Below are positions 14,132 to 22,605 of a stretch of 31,197 nt of DNA, piece after piece. A program made the position numbers and the translations under genes. The stretch's first letter is position 1. The number at the start of each line of letters is the position of its first letter. Below the pieces are notes generated by a model, which saw nothing but the letters and a program-made list of their open reading frames with translations, did not search any database and was not told the origin of the DNA. The stretch is from Holdemanella porci (GTDB lineage Bacteria > Bacillota_I > Bacilli_A > Erysipelotrichales > Erysipelotrichaceae), in NCBI RefSeq assembly GCF_019052655.1, contig NZ_JAHQVB010000023.1, forward strand, positions 1 through 31,197, given 5' to 3'.

Positions 14132-15157
14132 TTACCAAATATGCATTATATACTGCATGATAAGACTTACAATTGTGATACCACACCAACAGATTGCACC
14201 AACCGCAATCGGCTTACCACCCGTTTTGATCAACTGGATTACATTGCTGTTAAGTCCAATGGCCGCCATAGCCACAATGATCAAAAACTTAGATAATTCT
14301 TTAAGTGGTGCAAATACATTAGAGTCTACTCCAACATTTACACAAATCGTTGTAAAAATAGCCGCCAAAATAAAATAAAGTATAAACATTGGAAAGGCAC
14401 GTTTCAAACTAAAGTTTGATGCTTGTCTTTCTTTTTTTGCACGAATAAAAGATAGTCCTAGTGTAATTGGAATAATCGCTAAAGTTCTTGTCAACTTTAC
14501 AGTTACTGCCTTATTTAATGTGGCACTACCAAGATTAAACATACTATCCCAAGTCGACGCAGCAGCTGTTACACTTGATGTATCATTAATGGCCGTTCCT
14601 GCAAAAATACCAAACGCATCGCCATGCATGGTATCAAAACCCAAAGCCTTCCCTAAGATAGGAAAGAAAATAGCTGCCAATACATTAAAAAAGAAAATAA
14701 CCGCAATGGATTGGGCAATCTCATCATCATCCGCATCAATCACAGGGGCTGTTGCCGCAATGGCAGAACCACCACAAATAGATGATCCAACACCGACAAG
14801 TATTGATGTATTTGTAGGTACTTTTAAAACCTTCTTCATAATCCACGCAAGTACAAGTGAAATAGTAATCGTACAAACAATGATAGGTAAAGACTGTTTC
14901 CCTGTCTCAAAAATAACACCTAAATTCATTCCGAAACCAAGCAATACAACCGCTGTTTGTAAAATCACTTTAGAAGTCCATTTAATACCAGCTTCTGCAT
15001 TTTGTTTATCACTCCAAAACATCGCAATGATCATACCTGCAAGAATTGCGATGACAGCTCCACCAATGACCGGAAACATTTTTCCGATGATCCATGATGG
15101 AATGGCAATCAAAAGACAAATCAAAATGCCTTTTCCATATTTATTTATAAAATTCAT
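14132..15157 (-). CDS. YeiH family (UPF0324) putative sulfate/anion exporter
   Basis: 341-aa integral membrane protein with about ten hydrophobic segments. The family signature GVGSSICGGSAIAATAPVI followed by DADDDEIAQSIAVIFFFN (about 123-158) is clear, as is FGIFAGTAINDTSSVTAA further on. The family is often named putative sulfate exporter, but the substrate is not firmly established. SD GGAGGG lies 8 nt before the ATG. It is divergent from a LysR regulator 102 bp away, the same arrangement as yeiH/yeiE in enterobacteria, so regulation by that LysR is likely. Confidence 0.9.
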   Translation of the reverse strand: MNFINKYGKGILICLLIAIPSWIIGKMFPVIGGAVIAILAGMIIAMFWSDKQNAEAGIKWTSKVILQTAVVLLGFGMNLGVIFETGKQSLPIIVCTITISLVLAWIMKKVLKVPTNTSILVGVGSSICGGSAIAATAPVIDADDDEIAQSIAVIFFFNVLAAIFFPILGKALGFDTMHGDAFGIFAGTAINDTSSVTAAASTWDSMFNLGSATLNKAVTVKLTRTLAIIPITLGLSFIRAKKERQASNFSLKRAFPMFILYFILAAIFTTICVNVGVDSNVFAPLKELSKFLIIVAMAAIGLNSNVIQLIKTGGKPIAVGAICWCGITIVSLIMQYIMHIW

Positions 15158-15259
15158 TCAATAATCCCTCCATGAAGAGAATTTTATCACTATACAACAA
15201 TAAGGTAAAATTATATAATTCTATCGAATAATAATATTTTCTTATCATTAGAGGTACAT
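15158..15259. promoter_or_regulatory. Divergent yeiH-like/LysR intergenic control region
   Basis: 102 bp between the two start codons. Contains the palindrome AATTATATAATT (15209-15220), an AT-rich dyad of the kind LysR regulators bind (T-N11-A class). Promoter boxes are not clear enough to place. Confidence 0.4.
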
Positions 15260-16135
15260 ATGCTAGATTATCGAACTGAAACATTTCTTACTGTATGCAA
15301 AACATTAAATTTTACAACAGCTGCTAAACAATTAAATATCACACAGCCTGCTGTATCGCAACATATTCATTTTTTAGAAAAACAATACAATACAATCCTA
15401 TTCAATTATAAGAATAAAGAATTAAGTCTAACTCCATCTGGTCAAATACTATATAAACATTTATTAACAATGAAGAATAATGAACAAGCTTTAATGAATG
15501 AACTCAACAATATTACATCCAACATTGAAACTCTCTCCATTGGAGTAACTATGACCATCGGTGAATATGCGATTGTAGATAAATTGGCAAACTTTATTCA
15601 AAATCATCCAGAAATCAACATCCACCTTCACTATGGCAACACATCTAAACTGCTCGAATTACTTGACCATGGACAAATCAGTATGGCTATTGTCGAAGGA
15701 AATTATCCAAAAGAAAACTATTCTCATAAAAAGTATAGCACAGAAGACTATATTGCTGTCTGTGCTACATCCCATCAATTTAATAAAGAGCCCCATACCA
15801 TTCATGATCTAATATCTGAACATCTTTTAGTGCGTGAAGAAGGTTCTGGAACAAGAAACATTCTTGAACAAAGCTTAATTGCGCATGGTTTACACATTTC
15901 AAATTTTATACATTATACGCAAGTAGAAAATATGCATACCATCATGAATCTATTGAAAAAAGATTGTGGAATCTCTTTTCTATATAAGATAGCTGTAGGA
16001 AAAGAATTAAAATCAAAAGAACTCAAAGAAATTACTTTAGATGATTTTAAGTTACAACACGACTTTGACATCATCTGGGAAAAAGAAAGTATCTATGCTG
16101 ATAAATATCTATCAATCAGTAAAGAATTTATTTAA
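15260..16135 (+). CDS. LysR family regulator next to YeiH-like transporter
   Basis: 291 aa. DNA-binding domain: FLTVCKTLNFTTAAKQLNITQPAVSQHIHFLE at residues 8-39, then LTPSG at about 56-60; effector domain from about 90 (LSIGVTMTIGEYAIVDKL), with LVREEGSGTR at about 190, a conserved ligand-pocket segment in CysB/CbbR/YeiE-like LTTRs. SD AGAGGT. Divergent position suggests control of the transporter. The 3' end overlaps the convergent GNAT pseudogene by 24 bp. Confidence 0.92.
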   Translation: MLDYRTETFLTVCKTLNFTTAAKQLNITQPAVSQHIHFLEKQYNTILFNYKNKELSLTPSGQILYKHLLTMKNNEQALMNELNNITSNIETLSIGVTMTIGEYAIVDKLANFIQNHPEINIHLHYGNTSKLLELLDHGQISMAIVEGNYPKENYSHKKYSTEDYIAVCATSHQFNKEPHTIHDLISEHLLVREEGSGTRNILEQSLIAHGLHISNFIHYTQVENMHTIMNLLKKDCGISFLYKIAVGKELKSKELKEITLDDFKLQHDFDIIWEKESIYADKYLSISKEFI

Positions 16136-16598
16136 TAGTCGATTCGCAAGTACTACACGACCTTCTTTTATAGGACAAAAGGCATTCTTAATCCAAAAGT
16201 GTTCAGCTTGAAGATTTCCATTTATCCAACCTAAGCGAACTTCCTTATATTTAAGTGTTGTTAAATATTTAATAAGTTCATTGACTATTGCACTTACAAC
16301 CCCATTCTTTTGTACACTAATATCTATCATTAAGAATCCAATGAATACAATATCCATCAATTAAATCTAAGACTGCAATTAACTTCTCATTCTTAAAATA
16401 TCCAACATAATACTTATCCTTAAAATCAACATTGTCTGGAAGAGCCATCATATCCGATTCAATACTCTTTCTTGTCACATAAGGAGAGCAATATTGATAA
16501 TATAAGTGATTTTTACTACAAAGATTATATATTTGATCAATATCATTCTTTTGTAGCTTTCTAACATAATATTTCCTAGAAAATAGTAACTCATCCAT
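16112..16598 (-). pseudogene. Frameshifted GNAT acetyltransferase
   Basis: Two overlapping reading frames make one GNAT protein. The first (from 16598) gives MDELLFSRKYYVRKLQKNDI, the strand YYVGYFKNEKLIAVLDLIDGY, then goes out of frame; the second frame, from about 16365, continues with FIGFLMIDISVQKNGVVSAIV, the acetyl-CoA-binding motif A, and ends at 16112. The shift is near 16350-16365, inside GGATATTGTATTC; a few codons between the halves also seem to be lost. Motif A has QKNGVVSAIV, where GxG/A would be expected, so it may have decayed too. A sequencing error cannot be excluded. SD AGGAAG before the start is intact. Confidence 0.75.
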
Positions 16599-16601
16599 AA
16601 T

Positions 16602-16916
16602 TTATTTCTTCCTTTTTGGATTTGGAAGTTCATCATACATCACTTGAAACAAACCTTCCAAAAATTTCCGGTTATCCACTTCTTCTACCAACAACATTTC
16701 TTTGGCTCCATCATATGGTAATTCATATTGAACTTTTGACATATAATGAATTGCGGATTCTACAGGCTTAACAAGTAATCGATCATCGTATATACCACCA
16801 ACAATTTTCCCTCGATAATAGAGGATATATTCTTTCATCATAGCTCGATACGTAATTTCTTCTAAATTTGATAATTGCCCCATTATAAAATCTAAATATT
16901 CTTTAGTTGATGCCAT
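16602..16916 (-). CDS. TfoX/Sxy N-terminal domain family protein
   Basis: 104 aa, matching the stand-alone TfoX_N domain: YLDFIMGQLSNLEEITYRAMMKEYILYYRGKIVGGIYDDRLLVKP, with MKEY and the IYDDRLLVK strand typical. In Gram-positives these single-domain proteins have no proven role in competence. SD GAGGTG 5 nt before ATG. It lies 9 bp after a GNAT gene and 3 bp before the GNAT pseudogene, so these three probably formed one small operon. Confidence 0.85.
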   Translation of the reverse strand: MASTKEYLDFIMGQLSNLEEITYRAMMKEYILYYRGKIVGGIYDDRLLVKPVESAIHYMSKVQYELPYDGAKEMLLVEEVDNRKFLEGLFQVMYDELPNPKRKK

Positions 16917-16925
16917 TTTGTCACC

Positions 16926-17384
16926 TCATATCCCCATTACGTAAATTTGACAAGGATTGTTTTCATCCCACAACGAATTCAGGACTTCAAATTCTTTAAA
17001 CCCTAATGAAATATAAAATCTATTTGTACAATCATAATCTTCATACATTCCCATCTTCACTGTTTTTACCTGGATAAACGAATATCCACTTTCCTGTATA
17101 CTTTCCTTTGCGTATTCAAATAGTGCTCTTCCAATTCCTTTACGATGATATTCTTTTAATACACCCATTACAGCTAGTTCAACTGTAGCTTTACCTGTTT
17201 GTTTAAGATACAAAAATCCAACAACCTTATCCTTTTCTATGGCACAAAAGAAAGCTTTTCCTACACTATCAAGAATATATTTTTCGCGTGCTTCTATAAT
17301 CCCAAACCATTCAGGCAATGCTTCTAATATAGCTCTTGTGATTTTCTTTTTTTCTTCATCATCTACAACTTTAATAATCTTCAT
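16926..17384 (-). CDS. GNAT family N-acetyltransferase
   Basis: 152 aa. Motif A is intact: VMGVLKEYHRKGIGRALFEYAKE (about 82-104), the pyrophosphate-binding R/QxxGxG/A loop being RKGIGRA; motif B region FYISLGFKEFEVLN near residue 128. Start placed at the second Met (MKIIKVV) because AGGA sits about 9 nt upstream of it and too close to the first Met. The acceptor substrate is unknown. First gene of the GNAT-TfoX-GNAT(pseudo) set. Confidence 0.88.
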   Translation of the reverse strand: MKIIKVVDDEEKKKITRAILEALPEWFGIIEAREKYILDSVGKAFFCAIEKDKVVGFLYLKQTGKATVELAVMGVLKEYHRKGIGRALFEYAKESIQESGYSFIQVKTVKMGMYEDYDCTNRFYISLGFKEFEVLNSLWDENNPCQIYVMGI

Positions 17385-17456
17385 ATTCATACTTCCTTTA
17401 CTCTTCGTTAAACGATTGTTGTAATATTTCTATTCATCATCGACTATACAATAAAT

Positions 17457-17806
17457 TTATTTAACTTCCTTTAAAATTTCTTCAGCAGTGACTCCAAATT
17501 GCTTAGCTAAAGCCATTCAATTCGTTGTACTTGGATCCGATGTACCACTTTCCCATTTTGATTCAGCCTGTCTTGAAACACCTAAAGACTCTGCCACAAA
17601 TTCTTCGTCATTTTACGTTGCGTACGATATCTTTTAATCACTTCTCCAAGTGACTTTGCACTCTCTGCTTTCTCTTTTCTAACAGGTTCAGATTTAATAT
17701 ATTTCTTTAATGCCCTAACAATCAACACAAATAAGTATATAAATGCAACACCAACTACGTAATTCATCAACAAGCCAACCATTAATATTAATATATTTGC
17801 CTTCAT
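17457..17806 (-). pseudogene. Broken membrane-anchored XRE-type HTH regulator
   Basis: Begins MKANILILMVGLLMNYVVGV, a membrane segment (about 4-30), followed by a basic linker and the start of an HTH_3 domain, LGEVIKRYRTQRKMT. The frame is then lost at about 17605 and resumes in another frame with EEFVAESLGVSRQAESKWES, clearly the rest of the HTH. Further on a TGA interrupts (TTN-stop-MALAKQFGV), and the frame ends with EEILKEVK. One frameshift plus one nonsense codon mean the gene is dead, unless the sequence has two errors. SD GGAGG is 11 nt before the ATG. Confidence 0.8.
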
Positions 17807-17903
17807 AATACATATTTCCTCCTTTTCACCATCATTATATTAATTTTATTGTGGTTGCTCTACCAACTATTTGTCAACTTTATTATTTTATCTTTTATCA
17901 CTA

Positions 17904-17932
17904 TACAAAAAGAAAACACTACAAGTGTAGTG
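17904..17932 (-). terminator. Terminator of the murF-to-nth operon
   Basis: On minus CACTACA-CT-TGTAGTG followed by TTTTCTTTTTG, directly after the nth stop codon. Confidence 0.88.
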
Positions 17933-17935
17933 CTA

Positions 17936-18562
17936 TTATTTCTCATATTTATCTTTCTTACAAAAGCTTTTAAAAGGACATCTTTCACATTCTGGATTTC
18001 TTGAATGACAAAGATAACGCCCAAAAAATATAAAGTCATGATGACCTTGATTCCATCTTGAACGATCGATTTTTCGTTTTAGTTTTTCCTCAACCTTTTC
18101 AACCGAATCATTATATTTAGCTAAACCCAAACGCTTACTGACACGATTGACATGGGTATCTACCGCAAAGCTAGGAATATCAAAAGCTACACTACGAACG
18201 ACATTCGCTGTCTTTCTTCCAACACCTGCTAAAGACATTAAATCCTTATATGTGTAAGGTACTTGGCCATGATATCTTTCAACTAGATCTTTACTTAAAT
18301 TCGAAATCGAACGAGCCTTATTGCGATACAAACCAATTCTTTTTATGTATGGCTCTAATTCAGAAACATTGGCTTTTGCCATCTTTTCTGCCGTAGGATA
18401 CGCTTTAAATAATGCAGGCGTTACCTTATTAACCATCGCATCGGTTGTTTGTGCACTAAGTACGACCGCAACAATCAATTGAAATGGGGATTCATGATAC
18501 AATTCGCACTTGGCATCTGGAAAAATCTTCTCCATTTCATCCAAAATTTCATTCGCATTCAT
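17936..18562 (-). CDS. nth: Endonuclease III
   Basis: 208-aa base-excision DNA glycosylase/AP lyase for oxidised pyrimidines. Helix-hairpin-helix LAGVGRKTANVV contains the catalytic K117, followed by D135 in SFAVDTHVNR (K120 and D138 in E. coli). The 4Fe-4S ligands follow the canonical C-x6-C-x2-C-x5-C: C185, C192, C195, C201. Overlaps the dnaD stop by 4 nt. The ypmB-dnaD-nth order is as in Bacillus. Last gene before the operon terminator. Confidence 0.97.
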   Translation of the reverse strand: MNANEILDEMEKIFPDAKCELYHESPFQLIVAVVLSAQTTDAMVNKVTPALFKAYPTAEKMAKANVSELEPYIKRIGLYRNKARSISNLSKDLVERYHGQVPYTYKDLMSLAGVGRKTANVVRSVAFDIPSFAVDTHVNRVSKRLGLAKYNDSVEKVEEKLKRKIDRSRWNQGHHDFIFFGRYLCHSRNPECERCPFKSFCKKDKYEK

Positions 18563-19098
18563 CGCTTGCCATTCTCTAAATCTTCAGTTGACAAACCTTT
18601 TTGTTGCCAATTCTGAAGAATTCTTTCAATATAATTTAAATCGCAAACTTCATTACATACAGCTTCATTTAACGCACAAATCACACGACGCTCATCATAC
18701 ATACTGGCCATATCAATAATCCTTTGCATTTCCGTTGAAGATAGTGGACGCGCAAATTCCATTTCAAACTGCTCTAATAAAGAACGATCAATGGAAGTAT
18801 CACTGGCTTTAGAAAGTTCAAAGATACCTTCAATATTAAAAATCAAAGATCCATTCGCATAGTCTAAAGTCAAATAGCCTTTATCCGATAATTCTGTAAA
18901 AATATCTTCCACTTCATCCACACCGATTTTTAATTTTTCACTAATCAATTCATGATCAATTGAAATATGCTGCTGGTTGAAAAAATCAATCAACAATACG
19001 ACCAATATTTCTTTGGGTTCTAAAACCAAATTTTGTAGATGATCAATGATCCAAGTTCTACGATCTACATAAGGTGCATTAAAATCAAAATCAGCCAT
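18559..19098 (-). CDS. dnaD: DnaD-like primosomal replication protein
   Basis: 179 aa. N-terminal winged-helix domain (about 10-95: EPKEILVVLLIDFFNQQ, then ISEKLKIGVDEVEDIFTELSDKGYL) and C-terminal DnaB_2/DnaD helical domain (about 105-170) with YDERRVICALNEAVCNEVCDLNYIERILQNWQQKG, the YxxxIxxxW-type end of the family. In Bacillus DnaD acts in primosome assembly at oriC with DnaA, DnaB and DnaI. Slightly shorter than the 232-aa B. subtilis protein, mainly at the C-terminal tail. Overlaps neighbours at both ends. Confidence 0.93.
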   Translation of the reverse strand: MADFDFNAPYVDRRTWIIDHLQNLVLEPKEILVVLLIDFFNQQHISIDHELISEKLKIGVDEVEDIFTELSDKGYLTLDYANGSLIFNIEGIFELSKASDTSIDRSLLEQFEMEFARPLSSTEMQRIIDMASMYDERRVICALNEAVCNEVCDLNYIERILQNWQQKGLSTEDLENGKR

Positions 19099-19565
19099 TA
19101 TCGTATCCCCCTTTCATAAACACGTTCAAAACTATCATAATCCAATAAAATCAATTTATTCGATCCACGAATCTCATATACCGGATTGTTGTAGCCATAT
19201 CCAAGTGCAATCGAATCACACTTGATGTTATAGTTCTTTTTCGCAATGCGTTTTGCCTTTTTATAATTCAAAGTTTCAATATCTCTTGAAGTAATCAATT
19301 CAGACTTCGCATTGTACCAATACAAAGTTGTATCATCATATCCCTGATATGTTATGTAATCAAAGACATGCTCACTCAAGCCTTGGATATTCTTATTTTG
19401 TTTAATTATTTTTTCAATTCTTTGCGTATAAATCTGTTCCTTAACGCGATTCGGTCCACTAATAAACTCAGACCAAATCAAAAGTAATACAAGAACAAGA
19501 ATGATGACCAATGCCATTGTCGTTGTTGTTCCATGCTGTCTTTTACGCTTATGCTTTAGTCCCAT
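19098..19565 (-). CDS. YpmB-like (DUF5590) membrane-anchored protein
   Basis: 155 aa. Basic N-terminus (KHKRKRQHG), one transmembrane anchor at about 17-37 (MALVIILVLVLLLIWSEF), then an extracellular PepSY-like/DUF5590 domain with repeated beta-alpha units (TLYWYNAKSELITSRDIETL...NPVYEIRGSNKLILLDYDSF). YpmB precedes aspB-(asnS)-dnaD-nth in B. subtilis, so the position supports the call. Function unknown; shares its last base with the dnaD start. Confidence 0.75.
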   Translation of the reverse strand: MGLKHKRKRQHGTTTTMALVIILVLVLLLIWSEFISGPNRVKEQIYTQRIEKIIKQNKNIQGLSEHVFDYITYQGYDDTTLYWYNAKSELITSRDIETLNYKKAKRIAKKNYNIKCDSIALGYGYNNPVYEIRGSNKLILLDYDSFERVYERGIR

Positions 19566-19583
19566 TCTTACCCCTCCTTTTTA

Positions 19584-20264
19584 CTATATACGCATCAACC
19601 AATTTTCAATCAATTTAGCCGATTGTGCACTTGCTTTAGAAACATAGGTTGAAAATTCCATTGGATTTTCATTATGATGCACAACATCACTAAGTGAACG
19701 CACAATTACAAATGGAATATTAAACTGTGTGGCAACAGCACCAATCGCTCCTGCCTCCATTTCTGAACAAATTGAGTCTGGAAAATTATTCATTAATTTT
19801 TCAAAATCTTCATCTCTAGACATAAATAAGTCTTGAGAAGCAATTGTACCTACATGATAGCGAATCTGCATAGCGTTTGCCGCTTCAATACAACTTTGGC
19901 TCAATTTTTCATGACTATTATACACCAATCCAACACCAGAAGGACCATCTAATGGACTTGTATCATAATCGGCTTGTACAACCTTATCACTAATCACAAT
20001 ATCCAACACTTGCTCATCCTGCGTTAATCCACCAGCTGTACCCACATTAATAATGCTGTCGATATTTCCTTGCATACACAAAATTGTACAAGACATAGCT
20101 GCATATGCCTTACCTACACCACTCTTACATAAGACTACATCTTTACCTTGCCATTTTCCATATGTTAATGTGCATCCCGCAATTGTCTTCGTATGATCTA
20201 CTAAGTCCATACGCTTTTCAAATTCATGAATCTCAGCATCCATTGCCGCTACAATCCCAATCAT
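19584..20264 (-). CDS. mtnN: 5'-methylthioadenosine/S-adenosylhomocysteine nucleosidase
   Basis: 226 aa, normal length. Hydrolyses MTA and SAH to adenine and thioribosides, recycling methyltransferase by-products and feeding AI-2 and methionine salvage. Visible: N-terminal IGIVAAMDAEI with E11, GVGKAYAAMS, INVGTAGGL, the adenine/ribose site SEMEAGAIGAVA (E170) and catalytic D193 in RSLSD. Overlaps the upstream methyltransferase gene by 4 nt, a fitting pair since methyltransferases produce SAH. Confidence 0.96.
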   Translation of the reverse strand: MIGIVAAMDAEIHEFEKRMDLVDHTKTIAGCTLTYGKWQGKDVVLCKSGVGKAYAAMSCTILCMQGNIDSIINVGTAGGLTQDEQVLDIVISDKVVQADYDTSPLDGPSGVGLVYNSHEKLSQSCIEAANAMQIRYHVGTIASQDLFMSRDEDFEKLMNNFPDSICSEMEAGAIGAVATQFNIPFVIVRSLSDVVHHNENPMEFSTYVSKASAQSAKLIENWLMRI

Positions 20265-20971
20265 TCTTGTACCTTCTTTCTACATACATAAAAATACTTT
20301 TCACCAGGCGCAATCCCCTCAATATCAAAATCAGTTGTGACTTTTAAAACATCAAAATATTTCGACAAAGTATCACTCAACCATATTGGATCATATACTC
20401 TTTGAATATGATGCTCCTGAACCACTTTGTCTTTCATATAAAACGCAAAATCCTGATATACATAATCATCTTCTGCCATAATTGACCATTGATATTGACA
20501 ACCATCTTCAAAAGCACCTGTCTCATTATATTCCGTATCAAATTCATCTAAACGATCTAACGAATGTGTATCGAAGAAGAAAAGTCCACTTGGTTTTAAA
20601 TGTTGACTCACTTCATGAAAGAACGCATCAATTTCTTCTTTCTCTAAAATATAGTTAAAACTATCACACAAACAGAAAATACCAGAATAAGATCCTAAAT
20701 TACTTAAATTACGCATATCTTGACATAAGAATTGAATGGAACCCTCTAAGTTTTTACTCTTAGCCTGCTTCACCATTTCTTCACTCAAATCAAGTGCTGT
20801 CATCGTATAGCCTTTTTTTACGAGCATCTCAGTAATCTCACCACTACCACACGCAAGTTCTAAACAATCACAAGGTGCAAGTTCACTCTCAATCCAAGAT
20901 ACCCATTCTCTAGATGCCTCTTCATCTTTTACTAAAGCATCATAATAATGTGCCAATGTATTATAAATCAT
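20261..20971 (-). CDS. yqeM: Class I SAM-dependent methyltransferase, YqeM-like
   Basis: 236 aa. Motif I LELACGSGEIT at about 37-47, motif II acidic residue in ALDLSEEMV, then QFLCQDMRNL and GIFCLCDSFNYI, a typical small-molecule or protein methyltransferase core. It directly follows rsfS in the same order as yqeL-yqeM in B. subtilis, where its substrate is not established. Overlaps rsfS by 11 nt. Confidence 0.88.
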   Translation of the reverse strand: MIYNTLAHYYDALVKDEEASREWVSWIESELAPCDCLELACGSGEITEMLVKKGYTMTALDLSEEMVKQAKSKNLEGSIQFLCQDMRNLSNLGSYSGIFCLCDSFNYILEKEEIDAFFHEVSQHLKPSGLFFFDTHSLDRLDEFDTEYNETGAFEDGCQYQWSIMAEDDYVYQDFAFYMKDKVVQEHHIQRVYDPIWLSDTLSKYFDVLKVTTDFDIEGIAPGEKYFYVCRKKVQE

Positions 20972-21299
20972 ACGTTTTTACTGGAACATCCGAATATAAA
21001 CGATCCAGATTATAAACCTGCCTTTCTTCATTCACAAATAAATGGACTACAACTTCTTTTAAATCAATTAAAAGCCATTTTGAACCAGAGTCACCCTCAA
21101 TATGCATATCCCCCAAATATCCAGCTTCTCTTAAACGATCCTTAATGTTTTGTGCAATCGCATTATTCTGACGAATATTTGTAGTCGAACAAACAATCAT
21201 TGAATCCATAAATGGAGTCAAACTCGTTACATCATATACACGTACATCTTGTGCTTTCTTTTCACAGATCGCATGAACTACAATATCTAAAATTTCCAT
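20961..21299 (-). CDS. rsfS: Ribosomal silencing factor RsfS
   Basis: 112 aa. RsfS/YbeB/YqeL family protein that binds uL14 and blocks subunit joining under nutrient limitation. Characteristic segments: DVRVYDVTSLTPFMDSMIVCSTTNIRQNNAIAQNI, then GDSGSKWLLIDLKEVVVHLF near the end (W and D of the W-x-L-x-D motif intact). Normal length; 2-bp gap to nadD-yqeK. Confidence 0.96.
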   Translation of the reverse strand: MEILDIVVHAICEKKAQDVRVYDVTSLTPFMDSMIVCSTTNIRQNNAIAQNIKDRLREAGYLGDMHIEGDSGSKWLLIDLKEVVVHLFVNEERQVYNLDRLYSDVPVKTYDL

Positions 21300-21301
21300 G
21301 T

Positions 21302-22318
21302 TTATCCTCTCTTTAAAAACTCACGATTTTGTTGAACCACCAAATCAAATCCTTCTTTAATATCTTTGTTACAAATCTCAATCAATTTAGTAGAATCATA
21401 TCCACGCAAAGGATCTAATTTATCTGCACAAAATACCATCATCGCATATGGATCTTGACTCGTTCCTAATACATGATGATAAATCGCATTATAAATAATT
21501 GGATTTTCAATTAAAAAGATATCTTTCGTGACAGCAGCCCCGACAAAACCATGCCATACAGCTACAGGATATTCCATGTTTTCAGGACACACACTCTGCA
21601 TCCATTTTAACATTTCATCCTTTGGCATATATTTAGCTATATCATGAAACAAACCAATATAATATGCAATATGCATATCATACCCATTGTTCAACGCAAA
21701 CTCTTCACAAAGTCGAGCAACCGATAAAGAATGTTTATATCTTTTTTTTGTCAATCTAGAAGCCACAAAATCATTCACATACAATCGATTTCGATAGATA
21801 TAACGCAACACTTCTTCAGGCAAATAATTCAACTTATTTCCCATTCGAATCTCTGAACTAGAAACAGGAACTGCCGGCATTGTCATACACGCAATATCAT
21901 ACTTTGAATCAGAAAGCTTTCCATCCCTATCAAAACATACAAAATGAGCCATCTTCACAAGTTCATTCGGATTGTGCCACTTGTCAAACTGCATCAATTG
22001 ATCATTTCCTATGATCCAATAAAATTCATGTTCCGGATATGTTTCAATCAATTTCTTTAGCGTATCATACGTGTAACTTTTACCTGCTCTTTCAAGTTCT
22101 AGTGTACAAACTTTAAATTTCGGGTTTTTCTTAACCACCAAATCAATCATAGCTAAACGCTCTTGATCCAATGTCAGATCATGATCTTTTAAAGGCGTAC
22201 TAGACGTTGGCATAAACCATACTTCATCTACACCTAATCCCTGCAAAGACTGATTGGCCATTTGAATATGCCCATCATGTATAGGATCAAAAGAACCTCC
22301 TACAATGGCAATTCTCAT
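21302..22318 (-). CDS. nadD: Fused NadD-YqeK: nicotinate-nucleotide adenylyltransferase plus HD-domain Ap4A hydrolase
   Basis: 338 aa, two domains normally encoded by adjacent genes. N-terminal NadD (1-185): GGSFDPIHDGH with the HxGH signature at 14-17, FYWIIGNDQL, and SSSEIR at 153-158; it makes deamido-NAD. C-terminal YqeK-type HD domain (about 186-338): H196 in KHSLSVA, H225-D226 in GLFHDIAKYMP, then a later YHH and CADKLDP (the D of the HD site). YqeK proteins hydrolyse Ap4A symmetrically. The linker is short (VNDFVASRLT). Overlaps yhbY by 4 nt. The fusion has no frameshift and both active sites look complete. Confidence 0.94.
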   Translation of the reverse strand: MRIAIVGGSFDPIHDGHIQMANQSLQGLGVDEVWFMPTSSTPLKDHDLTLDQERLAMIDLVVKKNPKFKVCTLELERAGKSYTYDTLKKLIETYPEHEFYWIIGNDQLMQFDKWHNPNELVKMAHFVCFDRDGKLSDSKYDIACMTMPAVPVSSSEIRMGNKLNYLPEEVLRYIYRNRLYVNDFVASRLTKKRYKHSLSVARLCEEFALNNGYDMHIAYYIGLFHDIAKYMPKDEMLKWMQSVCPENMEYPVAVWHGFVGAAVTKDIFLIENPIIYNAIYHHVLGTSQDPYAMMVFCADKLDPLRGYDSTKLIEICNKDIKEGFDLVVQQNREFLKRG

Positions 22319-22605
22319 TTTTTAAGCCCCAATTTATTTTCTTTACTTCTTCTATACAACAAGAAAGTATGTCCTACAATATGAACCACTTCACTACCTG
22401 TTGCACTTGCACACTCAATAGCTGCCTCACGAACATCGACTGGACATGTCTTTAATAAATTACATTTTACTAATTCATGTGCCTCCAATGAATCGGATAA
22501 AGTATCCATTAAATTATCACTTAAACCATCTTTTCCAATTTGGAATAACGATCTATACTCCATTCCTAATTTTCTTAAATATTTTTTATTTTGACTCGTT
22601 AACAT
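22315..22605 (-). CDS. yhbY: YhbY/YqeI family RNA-binding protein (CRM domain)
   Basis: 96-aa single CRM domain: LTSQNKKYLRKLGMEYRSLFQIGKDGL, with the GxxG-type loop region near GKDG, then ELVKCNLLKTCP and ATGSEVVHIVGHTFLLYRRS. Associated with 50S assembly in other bacteria. Overlaps nadD by 4 nt and yqeH by 1 nt. Confidence 0.96.
   Translation of the reverse strand: MLTSQNKKYLRKLGMEYRSLFQIGKDGLSDNLMDTLSDSLEAHELVKCNLLKTCPVDVREAAIECASATGSEVVHIVGHTFLLYRRSKENKLGLKK

Noticed and set aside
14520..15164. 214-aa plus-strand frame opposite the YeiH-like gene
   Set aside because: It mirrors a well-conserved transporter on the other strand, with no SD and no recognisable domain.
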